The notes beneath the pieces are model-generated. The model was given only the letters and a program-made list of their open reading frames with translations. It did not search any database and was not told the origin of the DNA. Shown in pieces: positions 37,192 to 47,566 of a stretch of 64,000 nucleotides of DNA. The stretch comes from Actinomycetaceae bacterium. GTDB lineage: Bacteria; Actinomycetota; Actinomycetes; Actinomycetales; Actinomycetaceae. The position numbers and the translations under genes are program-made. The DNA is taken from NCBI GenBank assembly GCA_030537795.1, contig JAUNVE010000005.1, positions 26,061-90,060 on the forward strand, in the 5' to 3' direction. The first letter of the stretch is position 1; the number at the start of each line of letters is the position of its first letter.

Positions 37192-37356
37192 CTGCGCACC
37201 ATTGTACTGGCTTGACCATCATGTAATGCAACCTCTGCAACTGCAAGCTGACTGAGAGAAAATTGACTACTATTTGATGGTGATACCGTGTCGCGGCTCA
37301 CGTTCACACCATCGAGTCAAGATCGTAAGCCCGCCGGTAAGGAAGGTCAGCATTTT

Positions 37357-38754
37357 ATGTGGTCAGACGGTAAGAGGCGACCCGGAGTAAACAAAAACGC
37401 GGGTATCTTAAGGCGCTCAGCTTATAACTCACCCAATGCGTATAGAACTCCGCGTCCCTATTCTCTTTCTTCTGCACAGCGACATCGCTACGCACTATCG
37501 CGCCATGCCGGCCCGGTCACCTTCCTCGAACGAGTGACTGACCTGCCAAATGCGGCAAAACGCTTCGTCGAAGACGAAACTCGCTCCGGCCTCCTTCTTG
37601 TCATTGCGGCTCTCATAGCCCTCACCTGGGCGAATTCGCCTTTGGGGCACGTATACGAAGCGATGGCCACGCATACCATCGGCCCAGAAACGCTACATTT
37701 GCATCTTCCCCTCGAGTCCTGGGCGGCCGACGGTATTCTCACGGTGTTTTTCTTCGTCGTGGGACTCGAACTTAAAACAGAGTTTGTCACCGGCGCCCTC
37801 CGCGATGTTCGTGAAGCTGCCCTCCCCATGCTTGCTGCAGCATTCGGCATGGTTGGTCCGGCTTTGATTTATCTCACAGTACAAGTTCTAGCTGGATCTG
37901 ACGCTTATTCCGGCTGGGCTATTCCGGCTGCCACAGATATTGCCTTTGCGGTGGCTCTGTTAGGACTATTTGGCAAAGGCATGCCGCCTGCGGCGCGTAC
38001 CTTCTTGCTGACCTTAGCCGTTGTTGACGACCTCCTGGCCATCATTATTATTGCCGTGGTTTACACAACCGATTTGAACTTTATAGCGCTTGCCTGCGCG
38101 TTTGCGGCAATTGCTTTATTCGGGCTTTTGGTGCAAAAACGCGTCTTTGTCTGGTGGATCCTCGTCCCCATTGCGGTCGTCGCCTGGGGATGCATGCATG
38201 CCTCCGGTGTACACGCTACGATATCCGGAGTTGCCATGGGAATGCTCGTTCCGGCAACGCGCTCTGGCACTGAACCGCAGTGGTCACATCATCTGGCGGA
38301 AAAACTCAATCCTTTGTCTGCTGGTCTGATCGTACCGGTCTTTGCTTTCTTTGCCGCTGGCGTCAATGTTGGAGGATCTGGCGGTATCCGGGAAGTTCTG
38401 CTCGACCCGGTGGCCATTGGTGTCATGCTGGGACTTCCGGTTGGAAAGGTTCTCGGTATTGCCGGCTCAGTGTTTATTCTTACCAGAACAACGCGCCTGC
38501 GCCTGGGAGCCGGTGTCGATATGCCTGACGTGGGAGCAATCGCACTGCTAGCTGGTATCGGATTTACAGTCGCTCTGCTGGTGGCCGGCATAGCTTTCCC
38601 CGAAGGCTCGCCACTGATACCGCATGCCAAGCTGGGTGTCATGATGGGCACCGCCATCGCCGCTATTGGTGGAGGTATCGCAGTGCGTTATCGCGCTACC
38701 CGGCATGCCCGAGGCCGAGCCGCTAATCTACGCCGCCAATCGCTATTCAGCTAA
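37357..38754 (+). CDS. nhaA: Na+/H+ antiporter NhaA
   Basis: Exchanges Na+ or Li+ for protons across the membrane, for pH and salt tolerance. 465 residues from ATG 37357, preceded by AAGGAAGG at ten bases. A GTG at 37288 would add 23 residues but has no good SD. The basic N-terminus is followed by 12 likely helices. LPLESWAADGILTVFFFVVGLELKTEF, GWAIPAATDIAFAVALLG and the ion-binding pair VVDDLLAIIIIAVVYT (Asp pair near 224-225, equivalent to D163/D164) are diagnostic. SGVHATISGVAMGMLVP follows. Convergent with ppx, 26 bases apart. Confidence 0.92.
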   Translation: MWSDGKRRPGVNKNAGILRRSAYNSPNAYRTPRPYSLSSAQRHRYALSRHAGPVTFLERVTDLPNAAKRFVEDETRSGLLLVIAALIALTWANSPLGHVYEAMATHTIGPETLHLHLPLESWAADGILTVFFFVVGLELKTEFVTGALRDVREAALPMLAAAFGMVGPALIYLTVQVLAGSDAYSGWAIPAATDIAFAVALLGLFGKGMPPAARTFLLTLAVVDDLLAIIIIAVVYTTDLNFIALACAFAAIALFGLLVQKRVFVWWILVPIAVVAWGCMHASGVHATISGVAMGMLVPATRSGTEPQWSHHLAEKLNPLSAGLIVPVFAFFAAGVNVGGSGGIREVLLDPVAIGVMLGLPVGKVLGIAGSVFILTRTTRLRLGAGVDMPDVGAIALLAGIGFTVALLVAGIAFPEGSPLIPHAKLGVMMGTAIAAIGGGIAVRYRATRHARGRAANLRRQSLFS

Positions 38755-38780
38755 CGGGGCCAGTTTGGCGTTGCCTATCA

Positions 38781-39827
38781 CTACGCCCGTGTGACCAGTG
38801 AATGCGCAACACCATCGAGAATATCGCGGTCAGAGACCGTTACCGCTGTCAGCGAGGGAGAGCTCAGCTTGACCCGTGTCAAAATCTCATGCCACACTAT
38901 GGCACCCCCGGCGATAACATCTTCGCGGCCCGCTGGCATATAACCCAAATTGGCTTTGACGCTCGGAGATTCAACCATCATGAACTGGCAGGACTGCCCC
39001 ATGTCGGATAGGAGGTGGATCGATCCGTGAATAGCCTCCGAATCATATTCGCTCAACTCAAGTGCGTGAGCCGCTATCGTGGTAATCGTCCCAGCGGTTC
39101 CAATCACGCTACGCACGCGTGAAAAGTCGCAGATCTGATCGGCTTGTTTAACCAAGTCACTCACCCACCGGGAGGCAGCCGCAATCGCAGCGTTTTTCTC
39201 CTCCCCTTCGGCATTGATGCCAGGAAACATTTCAGTGACACGAACTGATCCCATATTGAAAGAGTGGGCACAATCAACTTCCACTCCCGTCGCGGTGCGG
39301 TATCCGACAACAAATTCGGTCGACCCACCCCCGATGTCGATTACCAGAGCGGGATAGACGATATCGGCCACTGATCCGGTGGCACCATAAAATGACAGGG
39401 TAGCTTCTTCAGCTCCCGAAATCACCTCTGGTTCGACTCCGGTAGCGGCACGGATACCGGCGAAGAACTCATCTCGGTTGCCAGCATCGCGCGTAGCTGA
39501 TGTCGCGACAAAACGAAGTTTCTGCACATCGTGTTGGCGACACAGTTGCGCATAATCACACGCCTGCTCCACCGTGCGATCAATAGCTTCTTGAGCCAGC
39601 ATCCCCGTACGATCCACGCCCTGACCTAAACGCACGATATTCATGGTTCGCACAATGTCCACCCACTGACCGTCCTCAATATAACCAATCAGTAGGCGAA
39701 TTGAGTTGGTACCGCAGTCAATGGCTGCCACCGTGTCACTGCGCTTCGGTGGTGGCGGTTGCTCACCTCGGGGGATATGCGCACTGGTCGAGGATTTACT
39801 ATCTCTTGAATGCTGATGACTAGTCAT
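38781..39827 (-). CDS. ppx: Exopolyphosphatase / pppGpp phosphohydrolase (Ppx/GppA)
   Basis: 348 residues of the ASKHA phosphatase family, which degrades polyphosphate and/or pppGpp. The phosphate loop VAAIDCGTNSIRLLIG falls at 32-47. ALVIDIGGGSTEFVVG gives the second nucleotide motif. VIGTAGTITTIAA and PAGREDVIAGGAIV are conserved in actinobacterial Ppx. It lacks the C-terminal HD-like domain of E. coli Ppx, as do the short actinobacterial forms. Its ATG overlaps the stop of the DUF501 gene by eight bases. Confidence 0.9.
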   Translation of the reverse strand: MTSHQHSRDSKSSTSAHIPRGEQPPPPKRSDTVAAIDCGTNSIRLLIGYIEDGQWVDIVRTMNIVRLGQGVDRTGMLAQEAIDRTVEQACDYAQLCRQHDVQKLRFVATSATRDAGNRDEFFAGIRAATGVEPEVISGAEEATLSFYGATGSVADIVYPALVIDIGGGSTEFVVGYRTATGVEVDCAHSFNMGSVRVTEMFPGINAEGEEKNAAIAAASRWVSDLVKQADQICDFSRVRSVIGTAGTITTIAAHALELSEYDSEAIHGSIHLLSDMGQSCQFMMVESPSVKANLGYMPAGREDVIAGGAIVWHEILTRVKLSSPSLTAVTVSDRDILDGVAHSLVTRA

Positions 39828-40365
39828 CGGTGTGCCTATTCTCGTCAGTTCGACGCTGGCCGCTCAGACATGAACAGTTTCTCGCCGACCACAATCCGTC
39901 ATCCTCTAACCGACTGAGCACTCGATCACCAATCGGATTAATCCCCGGGCCCGCAGCCAAGCTATGAGCAACAAGTGCATGCAAACATTTAACGCGCTCG
40001 GGCATTCCTCCCGCCGAGAAATGCGCGATCTGTGGGACTTCTTGGATTGCCTCACGAGCCCCAATGTAGAGGTCGTGGGCGCGCGCATATTCTGAGCGCA
40101 AAGTCTCATCTTCCGCCAAGTCGCTATTTAGTTCCTCCATCCAGTGTTGAGCTTCGAGGATAGAACACCCCTTAACCACCACTGGATGCGACAGATAGTA
40201 CAGCGTCGGAAAGGGAGAGCCGTCAGGAAGTCGGGGAGCTGTGATGACGACCAGAGGGGAGCCGCATACGCATCGCGCGCCAATTCCAATTACTCCGCGC
40301 GGCACTCGCCCGAGCTGGCGTTCAATGATCAGCCGATCCCATTCATCCGCATCCGTTTGCTTCAC
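39820..40365 (-). CDS. DUF501 domain protein
   Basis: 181 residues of unknown function, a conserved neighbour of enolase and ppx in actinobacteria. Core: LGRVPRGVIGIGARCVCGSPLVVITAPRLPDGSPFPTLYYLSHP, EAQHWMEELNSDLAEDETL, and AGGMPERVKCLHALVAHSLAAGPGINPIGD. The RCVCG cysteine pair plus C-rich tail (WSARNCSCLS) may bind metal. It starts at GTG after GAGG, 11 bases from the ftsB stop. Gene order suggests a tie to cell-wall or division functions, but that is not demonstrated. Confidence 0.9.
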   Translation of the reverse strand: MKQTDADEWDRLIIERQLGRVPRGVIGIGARCVCGSPLVVITAPRLPDGSPFPTLYYLSHPVVVKGCSILEAQHWMEELNSDLAEDETLRSEYARAHDLYIGAREAIQEVPQIAHFSAGGMPERVKCLHALVAHSLAAGPGINPIGDRVLSRLEDDGLWSARNCSCLSGQRRTDENRHTDD

Positions 40366-40376
40366 GTCGCACCTCG

Positions 40377-41012
40377 TTATTCTTCATTAACTTCGTCGAC
40401 GGTTTGCGTCGGCTTCGGTATCTGCGAGTGTGATACTTCTGCAGCTGCTTCAACTGTATCGACAATAGTCAGATACCACGGTCTCGGCGTACCGTCTTTA
40501 TGGGCTGGTGTCGCCGCCCCCGGCGTTAAGGCATCTTCCCCCGGATCGACTACCGCGTATTGAGTTTCGCCAGGAACAACATAGCCTAATCTCGCGCGAG
40601 CTTGAGAAGCTACGTAAGCCCGATCACCCCAGCGATTGATCTGTCCCTCCAGCACAGCATTCTTTTCTTTTGCCTGTTGAACCTGATAGACCAGTGCCTT
40701 GTATTCTCTTTCCATTGACCACCATTGGTGAAGGGGTTGAGAGACTCCCAGAGTTCCCAGCACCAATACGAGACCGAACGCGAAAGCGCGTAAAGAAATA
40801 TCCGGTTGTTGACGCTGAGGTTTCACGCGAGGTGCAGTCGGGGCGGTGGCCACTTTTCTTTGGCGCTGGAGGGCGCGTCTCGGCCTGGTTGTGCCCCGGC
40901 GACCGACGATCTGACGTCGTCGCGGGCCCCGACCAGTGGGCTCCGGCGCCGCTTTGGTCGCCTGCGGCATGCGGGGGCGTCGAGCGCGCGCAGCTCCGGA
41001 GGATTCTTTCAT
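40377..41012 (-). CDS. ftsB: Septum formation initiator FtsB/DivIC family
   Basis: 211 residues. Basic, Pro/Arg-rich cytoplasmic N-terminus of about 80 residues, one membrane segment (LRAFAFGLVLVLGTLGVSQPL), then a coiled coil (EYKALVYQVQQAKEKNAVLEGQINRW) and the conserved DRAYVASQARARLGYVVPGETQYAVV. This is the layout of actinobacterial FtsB/DivIC, which bridges FtsL and FtsQ. Start chosen at ATG 41012: the longer frame to GTG 41048 would contain the -10-like TAGATT. Cotranscribed with DUF501 and ppx. Confidence 0.88.
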   Translation of the reverse strand: MKESSGAARARRPRMPQATKAAPEPTGRGPRRRQIVGRRGTTRPRRALQRQRKVATAPTAPRVKPQRQQPDISLRAFAFGLVLVLGTLGVSQPLHQWWSMEREYKALVYQVQQAKEKNAVLEGQINRWGDRAYVASQARARLGYVVPGETQYAVVDPGEDALTPGAATPAHKDGTPRPWYLTIVDTVEAAAEVSHSQIPKPTQTVDEVNEE

Positions 41013-41139
41013 GCTTTCTAGTGTCCCAAATCTATCCTGGGATTCCACAGTCTGCTTGGGTATGTCTCGGTCAATGACGACAAAAACATGTAAACCCCCT
41101 ATACCGCAAAGCTCTTATCCGATAAGCAGACGTCATGAA

Positions 41140-41169
41140 GGAGGGGCAGATCATAAGATCTGCCCCTCC
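41140..41169 (-). terminator. Terminator of eno
   Basis: Perfect 13-base stem GGAGGGGCAGATC with a four-base loop, 18 bases past the enolase stop. ftsB would then need its own promoter, for which TAGATT upstream of 41012 is a candidate. Confidence 0.7.
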
Positions 41170-41186
41170 CTGGTCGATATAAGAAC

Positions 41187-42509
<1,323 letters not shown>

Positions 42510-42641
42510 CTAACGGTAGTATGTTTCCGCCAGCTGAGATAGTGGAAAGCTACGGAACGCCGGTAACCGTCACACTTCGCCCAACGTTTTCCAGCCTGCT
42601 CGGGGGCGATAGTCCTAGCTCCCTATTACGAGAGCGTGATT

Positions 42642-43181
42642 TCAGTTACCAGCTTGAAGGGCCGGGTCGAGTACGCCGAGCAGTATCGGCGGTGTCATCA
42701 GGTTTTCCTTACTTAAACCGCCGTACCGTGGATTGAGATCGATATCGGAGTTATTCAAAGCTTCTAGAAGCTCATTGGTAGCCGTCTCCGGATCGAGAGT
42801 CTGCTGCAGCGTGCCGATCATCCACGACGAACGCAATACGTCCACGGAGGTATCCGACATTTCCTCCGCACCGTCCTCTATTTGCGTGGCCATGGCTTTG
42901 CGAACGTCTTCGTCACTCATTTCAATATTATGTTTCTTGGCGACGGAAATAGCAGACTGACTGGGAATCAACATGTTGATGATGTCAACCGATGTGTAGG
43001 GTGTTTGGAACATCTCCGACAGTTCCTGCGAGGCGGCGGATACCTCATCTTCGGAATACACCTTTCCATCGACACTAAGGGCGGTGCCCGGCTGAGCTGA
43101 ACATGCACTCAGACCAGTTACGATGGCGAGGGCAGAGATACCTGCAGCCAACCGCTTGATCAGGGGATGACGAGATTTCAC
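42642..43181 (-). CDS. Lipoprotein, SurA N-terminal-like chaperone candidate
   Basis: 179 residues from GTG 43181 (AGGA eight bases upstream; an ATG at 43196 lacks a site). Signal ISALAIVTGLSAC is a lipobox, giving an extracytoplasmic lipoprotein. The mature part begins SAQPGTALSVDGKVYSEDEVSAASQELSEMF, the typical opening of SurA/PrsA-type N-terminal domains, with an all-helical remainder. No PPIase domain. The place between mfd and enolase is where actinobacteria often keep a SurA-like protein. A folding or export role is inferred. Confidence 0.7.
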   Translation of the reverse strand: MKSRHPLIKRLAAGISALAIVTGLSACSAQPGTALSVDGKVYSEDEVSAASQELSEMFQTPYTSVDIINMLIPSQSAISVAKKHNIEMSDEDVRKAMATQIEDGAEEMSDTSVDVLRSSWMIGTLQQTLDPETATNELLEALNNSDIDLNPRYGGLSKENLMTPPILLGVLDPALQAGN

Positions 43182-43297
43182 GTCGAGTCCTTTCATGACG
43201 AAGTGTTATCTAAATTCTACGCTGTTGTGACTGTCTCCGCATACGTGTGGATCACGTGTATCTGCACCGATCAACAGATCCCATGTTACTGCCTCAG

Positions 43298-46200
43298 TTA
43301 TGACACTTGATGGAAGTCGACGATATGCGCCAAGAATTGATCCACCCATTCGATGAGAGCATCATCAGTAACCGGCGGGCCGCCAATATTTGACGGTGCG
43401 GGAGCTGGAACGAGAAGCGTGCGCACGGCGGTCTTAATTATGCTTCCCGGATGAAGTCTCTTCAGGCGTACCACTTGCGCATCACCAAGCTCAACCGGTG
43501 AAAAACGGATGTATTTACCCTGTGCCACAATCTCACCTACACCGAGCTGCCGCGCGCGTTCACGCAGTCCCGCAACTGCGAAGAGAAGCTCAACTTCGCG
43601 AGGAATGGTGCCGTACCGGTCCGTCAGCTCATCGCGAATGTCGTCGGCTTGCTCGTCATCGCTCAGGGCAGCGATTTTTGCGTAGGTTTCCAATCGCAAT
43701 TTTTCGCTTTCGATATAGTCCGGCGGAATGTGCGCGTCAATCGGTAACTCAATGCGCATCTCCTCGCGAGGTGGCTCGCTCTTACCCCGAAAAGCCGTTA
43801 CCGCATCAGCTACCATTCGGACATATAAGTCGAAGCCCACTCCGGCGATATGTCCGGATTGTTCCCCTCCCAGTAGGTTACCGGCACCGCGTATTTCAAG
43901 ATCCTTTTGCGCCACAGCGATACCCGATCCCAGGTCTGTATTGGAGGCAATAGTACTCAGTCGTTCATGGGCGGTCTCCGTCAGCGTCTTATCGCCGGGA
44001 TAGAGGAAATAGGCATAGGCGCGATCCCGCCCTCGTCCCACACGGCCTCGAAGCTGATGGAGCTGCGACAGCCCCATCGCATCTGCACGATCGACGATTA
44101 GGGTGTTGGCATTAGCGATGTCGAGTCCGGTTTCCACAATGGTGGTACACACGAGAACATCAAAATCTCGATTCCAAAAATCAATGATGACGCGTTCAAG
44201 ATCATTTTCGGCGAGTTTGCCATGCGCCACTCGAACGCGCGCTTCAGGCACTAAGTTCTGCACGTGCCGAGCCACTTTGTTGATGTCTTCAACTCGATTA
44301 TGAATGTAGAACACTTGCCCGTCGCGCAATAGTTCTCGTTTAATGGCGGCCGAAACTTGCTGATCGGTATAGGCTCCGACGAAAGTAAGAATTGGGTGAC
44401 GATCCTCCGGGGGAGTCTGCAGAATCGACATTTCGCGGATTCCGGTCACCGCCATTTCGAGTGTGCGTGGAATGGGGGTTGCCGACATCGATAAGACATC
44501 GACATCCGTGCGCAACTGTTTGAGCGTCTCCTTATGTTCCACGCCAAAACGCTGCTCCTCGTCGATAATGACCAGTCCCAGATTCTTAAACCGTACCGTG
44601 CCAGTAAGCAAAGAGTGCGTACCGATAACGATATCGATTCCCCCGGCCTTCAGCCGTTCGCGCACCACATCTGCCTCGGCCTTAGTTGAAAAGCGAGACA
44701 GTGCGGCTACCTCAACGGGGAAGCCAGCGTAGCGCTGCGCGAAAGTTTCCATATGCTGTTGGACCAGGAGTGTGGTGGGAACCAGAACCGCTACCTGCTT
44801 GCCATCTTGCACTGCCTTGAAGGCGGCCCGCACTGCGATCTCTGTCTTTCCGTAACCGACGTCTCCGCACAGCAGACGATCCATCGGAGTGGGCTGCTCC
44901 ATATCGGCCTTAACTTCGTCCATGGTGACGAGTTGATCGGGCGTTTCCACGTAGGGGAAAGCGTCCTCCAGTTCTCTTTGCCACGGCGTATCAGGACTGT
45001 ACGCATACCCTTTGGTGGCCTTGCGCGCAGCATACAGACGCACCAGTTCAGCGGCAATTTCGCGAACGGCTCGACGCGCTCGCGCCTTGGTTCTTGCCCA
45101 TTCTGCGCCCCCCATCTTTGACAGTTTGGGAGCATCCGAGCCAGAGTATTTCGATACCTGATCGAGTTGATCAGTGGGAACGTACAGTTTATCGCCGGGC
45201 TGGCCGCGCCGTGTGGGGGCGTATTCAATGAGCAAGTAATCGCGCGTAACTGCATGTTTTCCGGTTCCGGTGGTGCGCGAAACCATCTCCAAAAAGCGTC
45301 CGATACCGTGACGTTCGTGGACGACTAGATCCCCGCTGGATAACGTGAGGGGATCAACCCCCTTACGTCTACGCGACGGCATTTTACGCATATCGGCAGT
45401 AGTTGGACCAGCGCGCCCGGTGAGATCATTTTCCGTAATGACTGCAAATTTTTGCGTTTCAAGGACGAATCCCGGCCCCGCGGTAGCCGCCAGCACATCG
45501 ATAACGCCCGGTGCCGGCGGATCCGTCAAGGTGTCACATACTCTAGCGGCGACGTCGGATTGCGAAAGAACCTGAGTAATGCGTTTGGCGGGGCCCGGCC
45601 CATCTGTGGTCACCGCAAGACGCCACCCATCGCGTTGAAGTTGGGACAGATCCGCTACCGCTGCATCAATTTTCCCTCGATAGGGGCGAACTGCACGTGC
45701 GCCTAACTGCATCAGATTCGAACTGGCGACAAGCGGCGCATACTGCGATTCCTGTTGCGCTGCTTCCGCAGCAAGGGAAGCCGGAGGCAACGTCGTCAGC
45801 TTGCTCCACCCAAATTGTTTATCGCTGGCGATGTCGCGCATGTCACTGAGGGTTTTAAATGACGCGGATTGTGCCTGCAGCGGTATAGGAGCTCCCGCGG
45901 CGGCGGCTGACCAGGCGGCCGCTAGAAACTCTTCAGTGGTAGCTACCAAGTCGTCGGTTCGTGATTCAATCCGTTCAGGTTCAACAAGAACTACCGAAGT
46001 ATTGGGCGCCACCAGGTCGAGAATCGTATCCATGCGATCGACCAGTACCGGACTGAGCGATTCCATCCCCTCAACGGGAATTCCCTGCGAGATTAACTCC
46101 AGCATTTCGGCGGCTCCCGGTAGCTGACCGACCAGGCTCTCCGCCCGAGCTCGCACTGTGTCACTGAGGAGTAGCTCGCGTGCTGCCGGAGCCCACAACC

Positions 46201-46882
46201 CATCCTCCGCGGTGCCAACCGTGCGCTGATCCGCAATGGAGAAATATCGAATGTCATCGATCTCATCACCGAAAAGCTCAACGCGAATCGGATATGGATC
46301 AATGGGAGCGAAAACATCGAGAATTCCACCGCGCACCGCGATTTCTCCACGTCGACTGACGACCTCTGTGTGCTCATAGCCCAATTCGGTCAAATGCGTC
46401 ACTAGATTCGGCAAGTCCACAATGTTGCCGACCTTCAATCGAAGTGGCTCGAGGTCTCCCAGTCCCCCAATAATGGGCTGGAGAAACGCACGCAGCGGAA
46501 CAATGAGGGTGCGAATGGTTCCTGTTCTCGAGTGTGCATCACCTTCCGGATGAGCGAGTCGGCGCATAACCGCTACCCGGCGTGCCATGGTGTCCCGCTG
46601 CGGAGACAATCTTTCATGAGGCAGGGTTTCCCAGGATGGAAGAACAGCAACACCGTCGGCGTAACAGGCTAAAGCCGAAGCAAGTGACTCTGCATCGCGC
46701 CCCGTTGGCGTCACCACCAGTAACGGACGCGCATCGGAGGCGGCTTGTGCTAGACCAAGCAGTGGTGCTCGCGTGCCAGCGGGCCCCACGATGGTGGCAT
46801 TGAGACCGTCGTTCAGAGCCTTCGCGGCAGCGGTGGCAGCCTCGTCAGCTCGCAATACGTCGATAAGTCCGTAGAGTTTCAT
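43298..46882 (-). CDS. mfd: Transcription-repair coupling factor Mfd
   Basis: DNA translocase that removes stalled RNA polymerase and recruits UvrA. 1194 residues, full length. N-terminal UvrB-like module, RNA polymerase-interacting domain around DLVVHERHGIGRFLEMV (about residue 530), RecG-like helicase with LLCGDVGYGKTEIAVRAAF (Walker A), VIIDEEQRFGVEHKE (Walker B), SMSATPIPRTL, and QLRGRVGRGRDRAYAYFLY (motif VI). The TRCF C-terminal domain follows (ADDIRDELTDRYGTIP). The ATG follows AGGAAG and lies 11 bases after the pth stop. Confidence 0.96.
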   Translation of the reverse strand: MKLYGLIDVLRADEAATAAAKALNDGLNATIVGPAGTRAPLLGLAQAASDARPLLVVTPTGRDAESLASALACYADGVAVLPSWETLPHERLSPQRDTMARRVAVMRRLAHPEGDAHSRTGTIRTLIVPLRAFLQPIIGGLGDLEPLRLKVGNIVDLPNLVTHLTELGYEHTEVVSRRGEIAVRGGILDVFAPIDPYPIRVELFGDEIDDIRYFSIADQRTVGTAEDGLWAPAARELLLSDTVRARAESLVGQLPGAAEMLELISQGIPVEGMESLSPVLVDRMDTILDLVAPNTSVVLVEPERIESRTDDLVATTEEFLAAAWSAAAAGAPIPLQAQSASFKTLSDMRDIASDKQFGWSKLTTLPPASLAAEAAQQESQYAPLVASSNLMQLGARAVRPYRGKIDAAVADLSQLQRDGWRLAVTTDGPGPAKRITQVLSQSDVAARVCDTLTDPPAPGVIDVLAATAGPGFVLETQKFAVITENDLTGRAGPTTADMRKMPSRRRKGVDPLTLSSGDLVVHERHGIGRFLEMVSRTTGTGKHAVTRDYLLIEYAPTRRGQPGDKLYVPTDQLDQVSKYSGSDAPKLSKMGGAEWARTKARARRAVREIAAELVRLYAARKATKGYAYSPDTPWQRELEDAFPYVETPDQLVTMDEVKADMEQPTPMDRLLCGDVGYGKTEIAVRAAFKAVQDGKQVAVLVPTTLLVQQHMETFAQRYAGFPVEVAALSRFSTKAEADVVRERLKAGGIDIVIGTHSLLTGTVRFKNLGLVIIDEEQRFGVEHKETLKQLRTDVDVLSMSATPIPRTLEMAVTGIREMSILQTPPEDRHPILTFVGAYTDQQVSAAIKRELLRDGQVFYIHNRVEDINKVARHVQNLVPEARVRVAHGKLAENDLERVIIDFWNRDFDVLVCTTIVETGLDIANANTLIVDRADAMGLSQLHQLRGRVGRGRDRAYAYFLYPGDKTLTETAHERLSTIASNTDLGSGIAVAQKDLEIRGAGNLLGGEQSGHIAGVGFDLYVRMVADAVTAFRGKSEPPREEMRIELPIDAHIPPDYIESEKLRLETYAKIAALSDDEQADDIRDELTDRYGTIPREVELLFAVAGLRERARQLGVGEIVAQGKYIRFSPVELGDAQVVRLKRLHPGSIIKTAVRTLLVPAPAPSNIGGPPVTDDALIEWVDQFLAHIVDFHQVS

Positions 46883-46893
46883 GCGGAATCTTC

Positions 46894-47508
46894 CTAGCCG
46901 GTGTGGAGGCGCTGTTGCGCCGGAACAAATCCCTGTGTGACAACGTCGACGAGAGCGTCTGCGGCGCGACCAATTGTCACATCCCAGTCCGCTTTATCGC
47001 GCGCAGGAAAATCAGACAGCACAAAATCGGCGGCATTTTGGCGTCCCGGAGGGCGGCCAATTCCTATTCGTAGTCGGGCATAATCGCGCGTTCCCAGTGC
47101 CTGTGAAATCGAACGCAAACCATTGTGTCCGCCTTCGCCGCCACCGATCTTAAGCTTGAGCATATGCTCCGCTAAATCCAGATCATCGTGAACCACAATG
47201 AGACGATCGGGCGCGATGTTGTAGTACGAAAGCAATGCCTTCGTAGGCCCACCGGAGAGGTTCATATAACACTGCAAATACCCCAGATGAGCCACCGGGC
47301 CGGGGCGTCCTCCGGGGAGTACTCCCACACGCGCCTGCGCAACTTGCGCACCCGCGCGGTGACGCGAAAACGATGCGCCGGTATCGCGAGCCAGTAGGTC
47401 GACAACCATATGGCCGATGTTGTGTCGGTGATTCGCGTAGCGAGCACCGGGATTACCCAATCCAATAATGAGCCAAGGTGAGGGCACCGCTGTATCTCCT
47501 GTCATCAT
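46894..47508 (-). CDS. pth: Peptidyl-tRNA hydrolase
   Basis: Releases peptides from prematurely dissociated peptidyl-tRNA. 204 residues. WLIIGLGNPGARYANHRHNIGHMVVD carries the catalytic His29 and the Asn of the GLGNPG motif. VHDDLDL gives the active-site Asp; GGGEGGHNGLRSISQALGT is the substrate loop. Two adjacent ATGs, AAAGG directly before. Together with mfd it forms a two-gene operon. Confidence 0.95.
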   Translation of the reverse strand: MMTGDTAVPSPWLIIGLGNPGARYANHRHNIGHMVVDLLARDTGASFSRHRAGAQVAQARVGVLPGGRPGPVAHLGYLQCYMNLSGGPTKALLSYYNIAPDRLIVVHDDLDLAEHMLKLKIGGGEGGHNGLRSISQALGTRDYARLRIGIGRPPGRQNAADFVLSDFPARDKADWDVTIGRAADALVDVVTQGFVPAQQRLHTG

Positions 47509-47566
47509 GCGCCTTTCAGTCTGTCACTTTCACGCCGATGACGGAAATTACCGGGATGCTAGGCTC

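Noticed and set aside
41113..41125. CTTATC/GATAAG inverted repeat near the eno terminator
   Set aside because: Six-base arms with a one-base centre cannot form a hairpin, and it lies beyond the stronger terminator; no role supported.
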